From the NCBI GenBank assembly GCA_030647435.1, contig JAUSJX010000032.1, positions 1 to 42,464 of the forward strand: a DNA stretch of 42,464 nucleotides, given 5' to 3'. The number at the start of each line of letters is the position of its first letter. Position 1 is the first letter of the stretch. Shown here one piece after another: positions 8,032 through 16,735 of this stretch. The translations under genes and the position numbers were made by a program. The notes beneath the pieces are model-generated. The model saw only the letters and a list, made by a program, of their open reading frames with translations. It made no database searches and was not told the origin of the DNA. The stretch is from Candidatus Rokuibacteriota bacterium. GTDB lineage: Bacteria; Methylomirabilota; Methylomirabilia; Rokubacteriales; CSP1-6.

Positions 8032-10098
8032 TTATACTCCAGCGTCGAGCTGGGCGACGAGCGCGGCTGGATCGGTCACGGGGAGCTGGCAGACGTAGCG
8101 CCGGCAGACATAGGCCGTGGGCTTGCCGTCCACGGCCCCGCGCTCGGCAAGGAGCGGCAGCCCCGCCTGGCCGGGCGAGCCCGCTGGAGCGCCGACAACC
8201 AGGCGATTCGGCATGTAGCGACGGAATGGCGTCTCAGCGAGCGGCCCCGGGCCGGAACCGTCGGGCCAGACGAGGGCGACTTCGGCCACGGGGCCCAGAT
8301 GGAAGTCGAGCGCCGCCAGGTAGCGCCCGAAGCCTGACGGGTAGCGGGTCATGAGATCGGCCATGGGCCGGAGCGCCTTCAGCGCCAGCGCCTCGTAGCG
8401 CTCCTCGCCGAACACGATGGCCAGCCTGAGCAGCCACTCGATCGCCACCGAGGTGCCCGAGGGCACGGCATTGTCGAAGAGATTGCGGGGCCTCACGACC
8501 AGCGCTTCCTGATCCTCGCCCGTGTCGAAGAACATCTCCTCCCGCCCGTCCCAGAAGAGCGCCAGCGCCTGATCAGCCAGGCGCCGCGACTCGTCGAGCC
8601 ACCGCCGGTCGAAAGTCGCCTCGTAGAGCGCGAGCAGACCCGCCCCGACCATGGCGTAGTCCTCGAGGTAGCCCTTGATCTTGGCCTGGCCGTCCTTCCA
8701 GGAGCGGAGCAGCCTGTCCCCGTCCTTCATGCGGGCGGTGACGAACTCGGCGTTCTTCACCGCCGCGGCGATGTAGTCGGCGCGGCCCAGCGCGCGGCCG
8801 GCCTCGGCGAACGCTGCCTGCGCCAAGCCATTCCACGAGGCCAGGACCTTGTCGTCGAGCCCGGGATGGACGCGCTTCTCTCTCGCGTCGTAGAGGCGCG
8901 TGCGCGCGACGGCGACCAGCCCGGCCAGCCGCTCGACCGGCATGCCCAGATCCTGCGCAACCCGCGACGGCTCGCGGGGGACGAAGAGAATGCTGTGCCC
9001 CTCGAAGTTGGGCTCCTCGTCGGCGCCCCAGTAGACGAGCGCCGCCTGGGCCATCTCGGCGTCGGGCAGCGCGGCGCGGATCTCGTCCTCGGACCAGACG
9101 AAGAACTTGCCCTCGACCCCTTCCGAGTCGGCGTCCTGCGCCGAAAAGAATCCGCCCGAGGCATGCGTCATCTCGCGCAGGATGTAGTCGAGCGTCTCCT
9201 CGCAGACGCGCCGGTACTCGGCGTCCCCCGTGGCGAGCCAGCCATGAAGATACAACGATGCAAGCTGGCCGTTGTCGTAGAGCATCTTCTCAAAGTGGGG
9301 CACGAGCCACTGCCCGTCCACCGAGTAGCGATGAAAGCCCCCGCCGAGCTGGTCGTACATCCCGCCCCGCGCCATCTTGGTCAGCGTGAGCCGCGCCATC
9401 TCCAGCGCGCGCGCATTGCCGGTCCGCTTCCAAAAGCGCAGGAGGAATTCCCAGTTCATGGGCTGGGGGAACTTGGGCGCCCGCCCCATGCCGCCTTCGC
9501 GGGCGTCGAACTCTCCCGAGAGCGCCTGGTAGGCCGAGAACAGGATCGTGTCCGTGAGTAAAGTGTTGGAGCTCCTCAGCCGCTCGCCCTGCCGCATCTG
9601 CTCGAGCAGCTGCTTGCCCGCCTCGACCACTTCGCCCCGCCGCCCGCGATAGGCCTCGGCCACGCCCTGAATCAACCGCGGGAAGGCGGGCATGCCGTGG
9701 CGGTCCACCGGCGGGAAGTAGGTGCCGCCGTAAAAGGGCACGCCCTCGGGCGTGAGGAAGACCGTCATGGGCCAACCGCCGTGGCCCGTCATGGACTGGA
9801 CGGCCTGCATGTAGATCTGGTCCACGTCGGGCCGCTCTTCGCGGTCCACCTTGATGTTCACGAAGAGCCGGTTCATGAGCGCGGCGATCTCTTCGTTCTC
9901 GAAGGATTCGCGCTCCATGACGTGACACCAGTGGCAGGCCGAGTAGCCGACGGACAGCAGCAGGGGCTTGTCGTCCGCGCGCGCTCGCTCGAATGCCTCC
10001 GAGCTCCACGGGTACCAGTCGACCGGGTTGTGCCGGTGCTGGAGGAGGTACGGGCTCGTCTCCTGCGCGAGACGGTTGGTGTGCTTGTGCTCTGTCAC
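8032..10098 (-). CDS. Thioredoxin-domain protein YyaL/DUF255 (spermatogenesis-associated 20 family)
   Basis: The 688-residue product begins with an N-terminal thioredoxin-like domain: [24 protein letters not shown], then the redox motif [31 protein letters not shown]-type text, and [24 protein letters not shown]. An alpha/alpha barrel resembling N-acylglucosamine epimerase or six-hairpin glycosidases follows ([32 protein letters not shown]). The family is widespread; a role in redox or carbohydrate metabolism is suggested but not proven. GTG 10098 is chosen because the longer frame from 10155 would overlap the upstream ygfZ coding end by 41 bp and adds a low-complexity leader; the conserved part begins a few codons after the GTG. 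The gap to thiS is 27 bp, so co-transcription with the thi genes is likely. Confidence 0.88.
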   Translation of the reverse strand: MTEHKHTNRLAQETSPYLLQHRHNPVDWYPWSSEAFERARADDKPLLLSVGYSACHWCHVMERESFENEEIAALMNRLFVNIKVDREERPDVDQIYMQAVQSMTGHGGWPMTVFLTPEGVPFYGGTYFPPVDRHGMPAFPRLIQGVAEAYRGRRGEVVEAGKQLLEQMRQGERLRSSNTLLTDTILFSAYQALSGEFDAREGGMGRAPKFPQPMNWEFLLRFWKRTGNARALEMARLTLTKMARGGMYDQLGGGFHRYSVDGQWLVPHFEKMLYDNGQLASLYLHGWLATGDAEYRRVCEETLDYILREMTHASGGFFSAQDADSEGVEGKFFVWSEDEIRAALPDAEMAQAALVYWGADEEPNFEGHSILFVPREPSRVAQDLGMPVERLAGLVAVARTRLYDAREKRVHPGLDDKVLASWNGLAQAAFAEAGRALGRADYIAAAVKNAEFVTARMKDGDRLLRSWKDGQAKIKGYLEDYAMVGAGLLALYEATFDRRWLDESRRLADQALALFWDGREEMFFDTGEDQEALVVRPRNLFDNAVPSGTSVAIEWLLRLAIVFGEERYEALALKALRPMADLMTRYPSGFGRYLAALDFHLGPVAEVALVWPDGSGPGPLAETPFRRYMPNRLVVGAPAGSPGQAGLPLLAERGAVDGKPTAYVCRRYVCQLPVTDPAALVAQLDAGV

Positions 10099-10114
10099 GG
10101 GATCCCGGGGGGCG

Positions 10115-11128
10115 TCAGCCAGGCTTGACGAAGGGCAGTTCGGCCACACGCGCATTCACGAGATCGTCGCCGATCCTGACCGACAGCGCGCTCCCGGGCT
10201 CGAAATGCTCGCGGCGGACATAACCAAGCGCGACGGGCTTGCCGAGCGCCAGCGAGAGCACGGCCGAGGTGACGCGGCCGACTTCCGTGTCCACGGCGAC
10301 GATCGGGTCGCCGTGCGACGGCACCCGCTCCCCCTCGAGCACCAGGCCCGATAGACCGCGGTTGATGTGGCCGCGGTACTTGACGCGCGCCACGGTCTCC
10401 TGGCCGATATAGCAGCCCTTCGTGTAGGACCAGAAGGCGTCGAGCCGCGTCTCGGGCAGGATGACACCCTCGTCCACATCCTGGCCGTACATCGGGATGC
10501 CGGCCTCGACCCGGAGCACCTCGGCCGCAGCGGCGCCAACGGGCACCGCCCCAGCTTCCCTCAGGGCTTTCGTCAAAATCGGGGCGTGCTCCGCGGCGGT
10601 CCAGCAGTGGAAGCCGGGCGTCACGGCATCGCTCCGCCGCGCGACGCGCACCGGCACACCGGCGATCGACATCTCGGCGTGGGCGTAGGACTCGAGGTCG
10701 ACCTTGGCCCCCGTGACTCGCGCGAGCGTCTCCCCGGACTTCGGGCCCTGCACCGACAGGATGGCATACGCGTCGTCAGCGGCCTCGAAGCAGGCCTTCT
10801 CGGAGATCAAGAACTTGTCGATGGCCTGGAGAAACTTCTCCGTAGAACCGGCCGGCAGCTCGAGCAGGATGCGGTCTTCGAGGACGTACACCGTCAGGAG
10901 CGAGACGACCTTGCCGACGGCGTCGAGGAAGGCGGCCGGACATCCCTGCCCCGGCTGGAGCGCCTTGACGTCGTTCGACAGCATGCCCTGGAGAAACGCC
11001 ACGCGGTCGCGCCCAGTGACCGTCACCTTGCCGAGCATCGAGCGGTCCATGAGGCCGACGCCTGTCATCACGGCACGGTGCTCGGCGACGGGATCATGGG
11101 CCTCGTGGAGCGGCGGTTCGTTTGGCAC
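10115..11128 (-). CDS. ygfZ: YgfZ/GcvT-domain tetrahydrofolate-binding protein
   Basis: The 337-residue product has GcvT-like folate-binding text ([30 protein letters not shown]) and the YgfZ signature [20 protein letters not shown] with the conserved Cys. YgfZ (human IBA57) uses tetrahydrofolate in the assembly or repair of certain Fe-S enzymes. The start could be GTG 11128 or TTG 11146; the first is preferred because it leaves the start region clear of mutY. It diverges from mutY, whose Fe-S cluster makes the pairing functionally sensible, though that link is inference. A 17-bp perfect palindrome covers the two start regions. Confidence 0.87.
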   Translation of the reverse strand: MPNEPPLHEAHDPVAEHRAVMTGVGLMDRSMLGKVTVTGRDRVAFLQGMLSNDVKALQPGQGCPAAFLDAVGKVVSLLTVYVLEDRILLELPAGSTEKFLQAIDKFLISEKACFEAADDAYAILSVQGPKSGETLARVTGAKVDLESYAHAEMSIAGVPVRVARRSDAVTPGFHCWTAAEHAPILTKALREAGAVPVGAAAAEVLRVEAGIPMYGQDVDEGVILPETRLDAFWSYTKGCYIGQETVARVKYRGHINRGLSGLVLEGERVPSHGDPIVAVDTEVGRVTSAVLSLALGKPVALGYVRREHFEPGSALSVRIGDDLVNARVAELPFVKPG

Positions 11129-11132
11129 GGTT

Positions 11133-11149
11133 CCATTGTGACACAATGG
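11133..11149. promoter_or_regulatory. Perfect 17-bp palindrome between ygfZ and mutY starts
   Basis: ccattgtg-a-cacaatgg has 8-bp arms and a one-base centre. It lies between the divergent starts of ygfZ and mutY and includes the mutY ATG. A dimeric repressor or regulator could cover both starts at once. No matching second copy was found nearby. It could equally be a chance palindrome or a hairpin. Confidence 0.4.
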
Positions 11150-11820
11150 CCGCCGTGACGCTTCCCGACGCCCGCGCGGGCCGCCGCTTCCAGCGGCGCC
11201 TCCTCGATTGGTACGCGCGCCACGGCCGCGACCTGCCGTGGCGCCGCACGCGCGAGCCGTACCGCGTCCTGGTCTCCGAGATCATGCTCCAGCAGACGCA
11301 GGTCGACCGCGTCATCCCGAAGTACCACGAGTTCCTCGCCCGCTATCCGACCTTCGAGGATCTGGCCCGGGCCCGCGCGCCCGAAGTCCGGAAGACGTGG
11401 CGGCCGCTCGGCTACTACCGCCGCGCGACTCATCTCCACGGTATAGCCCGCGAGACTGTGGCCCGCTACGACGGGCGGCTTCCCGACGACGGCGCGCGCC
11501 TCCGGCGCATGCGCGGGATCGGCCGCTACACGGCCGGGGCCATTCTCGCCTTCGCCCACAGCCAGGACGCCGCGCTCGTGGACACCAACGTGCGCCGCGT
11601 CCTCGGCAGGGTCTTCCTCGGGAGCCGAGGGATCAAGCGGCTGCGCGGCCAGAAGGCGATCTGGGACCTGGCTGAATCTCTCGTGCCGCCGGGGCGCGCC
11701 TACGACTACAATCAGGCCCTCATGGACTTCGGCGCCACGTGGTGCACGGCGCGCAAGCCCAAGTGTCCACGCTGTCCCATGAAGGCATTTTGCAGGAGTT
11801 ACGACAATGGCAACGCTTGA
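11146..11820 (+). CDS. mutY: A/G-specific adenine glycosylase MutY, short form without the C-terminal domain
   Basis: MutY removes adenine mispaired with 8-oxoguanine. The 224-residue product holds the catalytic core: DLPWRRTREPYRVLVSEIMLQQTQ with catalytic Glu45, the helix-hairpin-helix MRGIGRYTAGAI near 122-133, VDTNVRRV with catalytic Asp146, and the 4Fe-4S ligands Cys200, 207, 210 and 216 (C-x6-C-x2-C-x5-C). E. coli MutY has about 350 residues; the NUDIX-like C-terminal domain that recognises 8-oxoG is absent here, and the frame ends eight residues after the last Cys. A separate NUDIX gene lies 0.9 kb downstream on the same strand. The 3' end overlaps the SDR gene by 14 bp. ATG 11146 is used; the frame opens at TTG 11122. 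Confidence 0.9.
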   Translation: MAAVTLPDARAGRRFQRRLLDWYARHGRDLPWRRTREPYRVLVSEIMLQQTQVDRVIPKYHEFLARYPTFEDLARARAPEVRKTWRPLGYYRRATHLHGIARETVARYDGRLPDDGARLRRMRGIGRYTAGAILAFAHSQDAALVDTNVRRVLGRVFLGSRGIKRLRGQKAIWDLAESLVPPGRAYDYNQALMDFGATWCTARKPKCPRCPMKAFCRSYDNGNA

Positions 11821-12553
11821 CGGCAAGGTCGCGATCGTCGCGGGCGGCGGCACGGGCATCGGCCGCGCCACCGCCATCCTCTTCGCCAGCGAGGGCGCGC
11901 GCGTGGTCGTCTTCGGCCGCAGGCCCGAGCCGCTGGCCGACGTGGTGGACACCATCGTCAAGGCCGGAGGGCAGGCTTCCGCCGTCAGCGGCGATGTCGC
12001 CAGCGAAACGGACGTCGAACGATTGGCGGCCGCGGCGACACGAGACCACGGCGGCGTGGACATTCTGGTCAACTCGGCGGCGGTGCGCCTGCGCTCCCCG
12101 CTCGTCGACATCAGCGCGGCCGACTTCGCCGAGGTCCTCCGCATCAACCTGGTCGGCGCCTTCGTGCTCACCAAGTCCGTCGTGGCCGCCATGCTCGCGC
12201 GCGGCGGCGGCAGCATCATCCACATCGGCTCGGCCCTCGGCACAGTGGCGGCGCCCGACTTCTCCCCGTATGTCGCCTCCAAGGGCGGACTCCACCAGTT
12301 CGCGCGCGCCGCCTCCGTCGAGCTCGTCCAGGACGAGATCCGCGTCAACGTCGTCGCCCCGGGCACCATCGACACCGCCATCGGCATGGGCGTGCCCGAG
12401 TTCCGCCGTCACCTCCTCAAGCACCGGATCCCGATCGGCCGCGCGGGTCACGTGGACGACATCGCCCAGGCCTGCCTCTACCTCGCCTCGGACGCCTCGC
12501 GCTACGTCACGGGCTCCATCCTCGCTGTCGACGGCGGCTGGACCGCGTCCTGA
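11807..12553 (+). CDS. Short-chain dehydrogenase/reductase (SDR)
   Basis: The 248-residue classical SDR shows the cofactor motif GGGTGIG at residues 13-19, DVASETDVERL after strand 3, VDILVNSAAV in place of the usual NNAG, and the catalytic Ser142, Tyr155 and Lys159 (IHIGSAL, YVASK). RVNVVAPGTIDT and GSILAVDGGW close the family pattern. It oxidises or reduces a hydroxy or keto group with NAD(P)H; an arginine pair after strand 2 (FGRRPE) favours NADP(H), as inference. The substrate is unknown. It overlaps the end of mutY by 14 bp and is therefore probably in the same transcript, with no evident link to DNA repair. Confidence 0.9.
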   Translation: MATLDGKVAIVAGGGTGIGRATAILFASEGARVVVFGRRPEPLADVVDTIVKAGGQASAVSGDVASETDVERLAAAATRDHGGVDILVNSAAVRLRSPLVDISAADFAEVLRINLVGAFVLTKSVVAAMLARGGGSIIHIGSALGTVAAPDFSPYVASKGGLHQFARAASVELVQDEIRVNVVAPGTIDTAIGMGVPEFRRHLLKHRIPIGRAGHVDDIAQACLYLASDASRYVTGSILAVDGGWTAS

Positions 12554-12562
12554 TCCAACCAC

Positions 12563-12705
12563 CCCCTCACCCTGCCCTCTCCCCCAGTGGGGGAGAGGGA
12601 AAGCTGAGGGCATGATCCATCCATCCCCCTCTCCCCCACTGGGGGAGAGGGCCGCAGTTCGAGCTGAGACGCTTGCGGCGAGGCGAGGGCTGAGAGGGTG
12701 AGGGG
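12563..12705. repeat. REP-like intergenic element with nested palindromes
   Basis: The outer arms cccctcaccct (12563-12573) and agggtgagggg (12695-12705) are reverse complements. Inside are two almost identical 25-bp hairpins at 12575-12599 and 12627-12651 with perfect 11-bp arms (ccctctccccc) and loops AGT or ACT. A unit of a second repeat family (12657-12694) is nested next to them. The outer arms match those of the element between thiS and thiG, so this is a dispersed family. It fills the gap between the SDR and NUDIX genes. Confidence 0.85.
12657..12694 (+). repeat. Copy 1 of a fixed-flank, variable-hairpin repeat
   Basis: The unit is gttcgagctgag, then a short hairpin (cgc-tt-gcg), then cgaggcgagggctgag. 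The same flanks occur twice at 27838-27957 with different but still self-paired centres. Confidence 0.8.
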
Positions 12706-12713
12706 GAGATGTC

Positions 12714-13100
12714 GTGCCTGATCCGGTCGAGGTCGTCGCCGCCGTCATCGAACGCGACGGGCGGTACCTCATCACGCGCAGGCTCGAAGGCACCCACCTG
12801 GCCGGGCTCTGGGAGTTCCCCGGCGGCAAGATCCTGTCGGGGGAGAAGCCGGAGGACGCGCTCAGGCGGGAGTTAAAGGAGGAGCTGGGAGTCGAGGCGG
12901 CGGTGGGAGAGCTGATAGAGACAGTCGACTGGACCTACCCGGAGAAGCGCGTGCGGCTCCTTTTCTTCCGCTGCGCGCTCGCGGGAGAGCCCGCGCCACT
13001 CGAGGGTCAGGAGATGCGCTGGATCGCAGCTGCCGATCTCGGTTCGTTCCACTTCCCGGACGCCGACGCGACCCTGATCGCCCGCCTCAGCCGGCGGTGA
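12714..13100 (+). CDS. MutT-like NUDIX hydrolase
   Basis: The 128-residue product has the NUDIX box in full: Gly38, Glu44 and RELKEELGV at residues 52-60 (G-x5-E-x7-REUxEExGU). It is preceded by EVVAAVIERDGRYLITRRLEGTHLAGLWEFPGGK, typical of MutT-type (8-oxo)dGTP diphosphatases. The C-terminal MRWIAAADLGSFHFPDADATLI also fits MutT. It would cleanse the nucleotide pool of oxidised dGTP, complementing MutY. The GTG start at 12714 follows agggggag. The 3' end overlaps the convergent TRAP permease gene by 14 bp. Substrate specificity within NUDIX enzymes cannot be fixed from sequence alone. Confidence 0.87.
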   Translation: MPDPVEVVAAVIERDGRYLITRRLEGTHLAGLWEFPGGKILSGEKPEDALRRELKEELGVEAAVGELIETVDWTYPEKRVRLLFFRCALAGEPAPLEGQEMRWIAAADLGSFHFPDADATLIARLSRR

Positions 13101-14979
13101 CGAGTCGCGGCCCCGCTTCGCGGGCCTTCCGGGTCGCCCACGCGGCGTAGGCCATGAGCACGACGTACAGCACCAAGCCTACGATCTGAAGCGAGAGTGT
13201 TCGTACGACCATCATCCCCGCCGCAAGCAGGCAGAGCCAGCGCAGCCAGGTGCCCAACCTGCCCCAGCCGTAGCCGATCACCCACGACGCCAGCGCGACA
13301 GCCGAGACCGCGGCGAAGCCAGACATGATCACGATCTGGGTCCACGAACCCCTGAGCAGAAGCTCCTCGTGATAGACGAAGGCGAAGGGCACCAGGAAGC
13401 CCGCGATGCCGAGCCGGAAGGCCTCGATGCCCGTAGCGAACATGTCGGCGCCGGCGATGTTCGCCGCGGCGAATGCCGTCACCGCGTCGGGCGGCGTCAG
13501 GTCGGAGAGCACCGCGTAGTAGAAGACGAAGAGGTGGGCAGCCAGCAGGCTCACGCCGAGGTTGCCCATCGCCGCCGCGCCCACCGTCACGGAGATCACG
13601 TAGGCCGCGGTTGTCGGGATGCCGGTGCCGAGGACGGACACCACGAGGAAGATCAGGATCATGGCGACGATCAGGATTCCGTGCGCGAACTGGACCACGA
13701 CGCCACCGAAGGCCAGCGCGGCCCCAGTGCGAGTGAGCACGCCCACGATCATGCCCGAGCCCGCCAGCGCCACGGCGATGGTGGCCGCATTGAATGCCGC
13801 CCCGACCAGAGACTCCCAGCACTTGCGCGGCGTCATCCAGGTCTTCCGGTCGAGGAAGGACAGCACGAAGGTGACGATGATGGTGTAGAAGGCCGCGCCC
13901 GTCGGAGAGTAGCCCTTGGCGAGCAGGTAGACGATGAGCACGAAGGGGATGGCGAAATAGGCGTGGCGAAGCACAGGCCCCCACGAAGGCAGCTCGGAGC
14001 GCGGCACGGCCTTCATCCCCGAGCGCAGCGCCAGGAAGTGGACGATGGCGAAGAGACCGACGTAATAGAGGATGGCCGGGATGGCGGCTGCCTTGATGAT
14101 CTCGAAGTACGAGATGCCCGTCACCTCGGCCATGATGAAGACGCCCGCGCCCATGACCGGCGGCATGATCTGCCCGCCCGTGCCGGCGATGGCCTCGATC
14201 GCCGCGGCGTTCTTCGGCGTGTAGCCGGCTTTCTTCATGAGCGGGATGGTGAAGGATCCCGTGGCGTAGACGTTCGCCACGGTCGAGCCCGAGATCGTCC
14301 CGAAGAGCGCCGAGCCGATGACGGCGATCTTGGCCGGTCCCCCGCGCGCCCAGCCCGCCAGCCTCACGGCCACGTCGATGATGAACTCGCCTACTCCAGC
14401 CTTCATCATCACCGAGGCGAAGAGGACATAGATGAAAAGGATATTCGCCGAGATGCCGGTGAGGAAGCCGTACATGCCCTCGTCACCCGCCAGGTAGGTG
14501 AACTCGACCATGCGCGGGAACGAGTAGCCCTTGAAGTGGAGGACCCCGGGGAACCACTGGCTCGTGCCCAGATAGACGAGCGAGACGCTGATGGTCAGCG
14601 CCATCCACGGCGAGAGCGAACGCCGGCAGGCTTCGATGACGAGGAGAGCCATCACGCAGCCAAGCACCACCTCGACCGGCTGGACACTCGATGCCCCCTC
14701 CCAGCGGTGGTTGAGCCGGTTGGCGTCCCAGATCAGGTAGGCGCTGGGAACGATGGAAGCGATCGCCCAAAGCCAGTCGAAGCCGCTGGGCCTGTCCTGA
14801 GGGGAGCGCTTGTTGAATCGGAAGACCAGGAAGACCAGCGGGACCAGGAACAACAAGTGGATCGAGCGCTGGAGCCGCGGCTCGAGCGTCCCGTAGCCCG
14901 CGGTGTAGAGGTGAAACAGGGCGGCCGAGGCGGCGTACGCCCCGGCCCCGACGTAAATCCATCCACCTAACTTCCTGAT
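13087..14979 (-). CDS. TRAP transporter fused permease (4TM/12TM, DctQM type)
   Basis: The 630-residue polytopic protein fuses the small (DctQ-like) and large (DctM-like) TRAP permease subunits, as usual for TAXI systems. DctM signatures include ALFGTISGSTVANVYATGSFTIPLMKKAGY, ATGGQIMPPVMGAG-like text, VLGTGIPTTAAYVI and LSDLTPPDAVTAFAAANIAG. It imports organic acids using a cation gradient. The frame has no ATG, GTG or TTG at the right place. The best start is ATC at 14979, with GGAGGAAGG seven bases upstream, and it aligns exactly with the TTG start of a homologous stub at 19733. A longer frame to 15231 exists but reads through the integrase gene. The matching binding protein is 4.8 kb away, separated by an integrative element. 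Confidence 0.88.
   Translation of the reverse strand: MRKLGGWIYVGAGAYAASAALFHLYTAGYGTLEPRLQRSIHLLFLVPLVFLVFRFNKRSPQDRPSGFDWLWAIASIVPSAYLIWDANRLNHRWEGASSVQPVEVVLGCVMALLVIEACRRSLSPWMALTISVSLVYLGTSQWFPGVLHFKGYSFPRMVEFTYLAGDEGMYGFLTGISANILFIYVLFASVMMKAGVGEFIIDVAVRLAGWARGGPAKIAVIGSALFGTISGSTVANVYATGSFTIPLMKKAGYTPKNAAAIEAIAGTGGQIMPPVMGAGVFIMAEVTGISYFEIIKAAAIPAILYYVGLFAIVHFLALRSGMKAVPRSELPSWGPVLRHAYFAIPFVLIVYLLAKGYSPTGAAFYTIIVTFVLSFLDRKTWMTPRKCWESLVGAAFNAATIAVALAGSGMIVGVLTRTGAALAFGGVVVQFAHGILIVAMILIFLVVSVLGTGIPTTAAYVISVTVGAAAMGNLGVSLLAAHLFVFYYAVLSDLTPPDAVTAFAAANIAGADMFATGIEAFRLGIAGFLVPFAFVYHEELLLRGSWTQIVIMSGFAAVSAVALASWVIGYGWGRLGTWLRWLCLLAAGMMVVRTLSLQIVGLVLYVVLMAYAAWATRKAREAGPRLVTAG
14928..14949. 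repeat. Putative attachment site, left copy (inside TRAP permease gene)
   Basis: The 22 bp beginning aggcggcgtacgccccggcc match 19682-19703 in 21 of 22 positions, in the same orientation. In the permease frame they encode Gly-Ala-Gly-Ala-Tyr-Ala-Ala. The integrase remnant ends 18 bp beyond, the usual position of an integrase relative to its site. Confidence 0.7.
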
Positions 14980-16075
14980 TTTCCTTCCTCCCGAGCGGCG
15001 AGGATAGCACCCCGACCCGCGAATGTGCCCGGAATTGTGCCCGTCAGCCGCTCGGAAGCCTCTCGGAGGTCCGCATCGTTGACGATCGCGTAGCGGCGAT
15101 ACACGGCCTCGGTCCGGTGGCCCGTGATCTTCATGGCGACCGAGCGCGGCACCGCGGCGCGCTCGAGGTTCCGGACAGCCGTGCGGCGGAAGTCGTGCGG
15201 GATCCGGCCCGGGACGCCGGCGCGCCGGCACGCCGTGTGCCGACCTTGCGGAGCTTCGTGCGCCACTCGCCCAGGTGGCCGGCGTCCGTCAGGTGCGGGA
15301 AGAGCCACGGGATCACGCGGCCGAGCCGGCGCTCGGCGCTCCGGACTCACTCGAGCTGCGCGGCGAGCAGCGCTCGGAGCTCCGGCGTGAGATAGACCAC
15401 GCGGCCGTCGTCGTTCTTCGTCGTGCCCGGATCCAGGCGGAGCGTACCCGCCTCGAGGTCGAGCTGGCGGCGCTCGAGGGGTCAGCACTTCGCTCGACAC
15501 GCGCCAGCCGTACGTGTAGGCGATGGTCACCACGGCCTTGAGATCGTCGCGCAGGAGCCGCCTGACGGCCTCGAACTGCTCCCGCTCAAAGAAGCCCTGC
15601 CGCGGCGCCGCCTCCTTGAGGCACGAGAACGCGGGCACGCGCGCGAGCTTGTTGTGCCGATAGGCGAGCCGGAGCATCTTGCCCAGGACGCCGGCTCGCG
15701 GTTGATCGTGCTATTGGCGGCGCGCTCCGCCTGGCGCTGCGCAACATAGGCGGTCACGTCGGCGCCCGAGATCGAGACGAGGCGGCAACCCCGGAAGAAT
15801 CAGTCCAGGTGCGCGAAGCGGCGGGCCGCCTCCCGTGTACCGCGCTCCCCCGTCGTCTCGTAGTGTCGGCGGAGATCCGCCGTGGCCTCCTCGTAGCGCA
15901 CGCGGTCGGCGCGCGGGAGCATCGGCTGGCCGATCGCCACGCGCCCCTCGCGCTCCTTGAGAACGCGCGCGGCCGCCTGCTCCTTGTCCATGCCCGTGCT
16001 CTCACGGACGGGTCGGCCGTTGGCGTAGTACTTGATCCAGTAGACGCGGCCGCGCTCGTAGAGAGAACCCATCAT
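14967..16075 (-). pseudogene. Tyrosine recombinase/integrase, broken by stops and frameshifts
   Basis: Pieces in all three minus frames join into one phage-type integrase of about 360 residues. The N-terminal piece starts MMGSLYERGRVYWIKYYANG (ATG 16075) and runs through an in-frame TGA at 15802-15800. The core-binding part includes VTAYVAQRQAERAANSTINRE. A frameshift near 15693 leads to LGKMLRLAYRHNKLARVPAF and YTYGWRVSSEVL (first catalytic Arg). A one-base gain near 15480 leads to QLDLEAGTLRLDPGTTKNDD. A TGA at 15349-15347 and a further shift near 15240 precede HDFRRTAVRN (HxxR), ITGHRT and YRRYAIV (nucleophile Tyr). All catalytic residues are visible but no intact frame exists, so the element should be unable to move on its own. 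The gene ends 18 bp from the left repeat. Confidence 0.85.
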
Positions 16076-16090
16076 TCCCTCCTCTCTCGA

Positions 16091-16671
16091 CTATTGCTCT
16101 TGTGCCTCGAGGAACTCCGGTAGCCTGACTCCCCGGTCAAAAGCAGCGCCGCTGATCTCGCGAGAGTTCGTGTGCCATCGGCCCTCAGCTGGCCAGGCTC
16201 TCAGTCGCTGGATGATCAGTCCATTCCTCGTCTGGATCTCGATCCGAAATCTCCTGACCGGCTCCCTGCCGGTTGGAGGATCTGGAAAGCTCTCACGGAG
16301 GGCCCCGGATACCGCGAGGTAGTCCATACCGCTCCCACCGCTTACCGTGCCGACTTGAATTGGCGCTTCGACGAGCCGATCACGCCCGTCGCGGACCTCG
16401 TGGACTCGAATGACCACATCGTGGGCTGGGTAGGCGCCCGCGTGGCGAATATAGAACACCAGTCGGCCGTCGCGTCGGAGGGGCTCGAAGTAGCGATGCT
16501 GTCGCCGCCTGTCATCCATGCCTTTACCGTGTCGATCTGCACGTCCTGCTGGCGGAGCGTCATCCAGCCAGCGACGGCTGCGAAGACGGCCGCGGAGGCA
16601 CTGCATATCCCCGTGAGAAGGAGCCAAAATCCGGGCGCTCTCAAGGTCGCCACTATGTCCTCCCAATTCAT
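16091..16671 (-). pseudogene. Membrane-anchored hypothetical protein with a frameshift
   Basis: The N-terminal part MNWEDIVATLRAPGFWLLLT plus the following SASAAVFAAVAGWMTLRQQD predicts one transmembrane helix followed by a short helix. Near 16510 the frame shifts: the continuation YFEPLRRDGRLVFYIRHAGA, then AHDVVIRVHEVRDGRDRLVE and so on to RLPEFLEAQEQ, lies in the next frame. The two parts make sense together as a single protein of about 190 residues with a soluble beta-rich domain facing one side of the membrane. A single-base error in the assembly would give the same picture. The family is not recognised. It is part of the islet cargo and lies next to another small membrane protein. Confidence 0.6.
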
Positions 16672-16735
16672 CAGCGCACCGCGAGCCCGGCCAGCGGGCG
16701 GAGCCGAATGGTCTTTCGTGCGAAGTTCGCGACGA

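Noticed and set aside
1983-9000. Cobalamin or TPP riboswitch upstream of the BtuF-like, thi or metH genes
   Set aside because: Looked for conserved elements in the leaders; gaps are 27-90 bp and no B12-box or THI-box pattern was seen.
15000-15231. N-terminal extension of the TRAP permease frame up to 15231
   Set aside because: The added 84 residues are Arg/Pro/Gly-rich and lie in the shadow of the integrase gene; the family starts at the segment coded from 14979.
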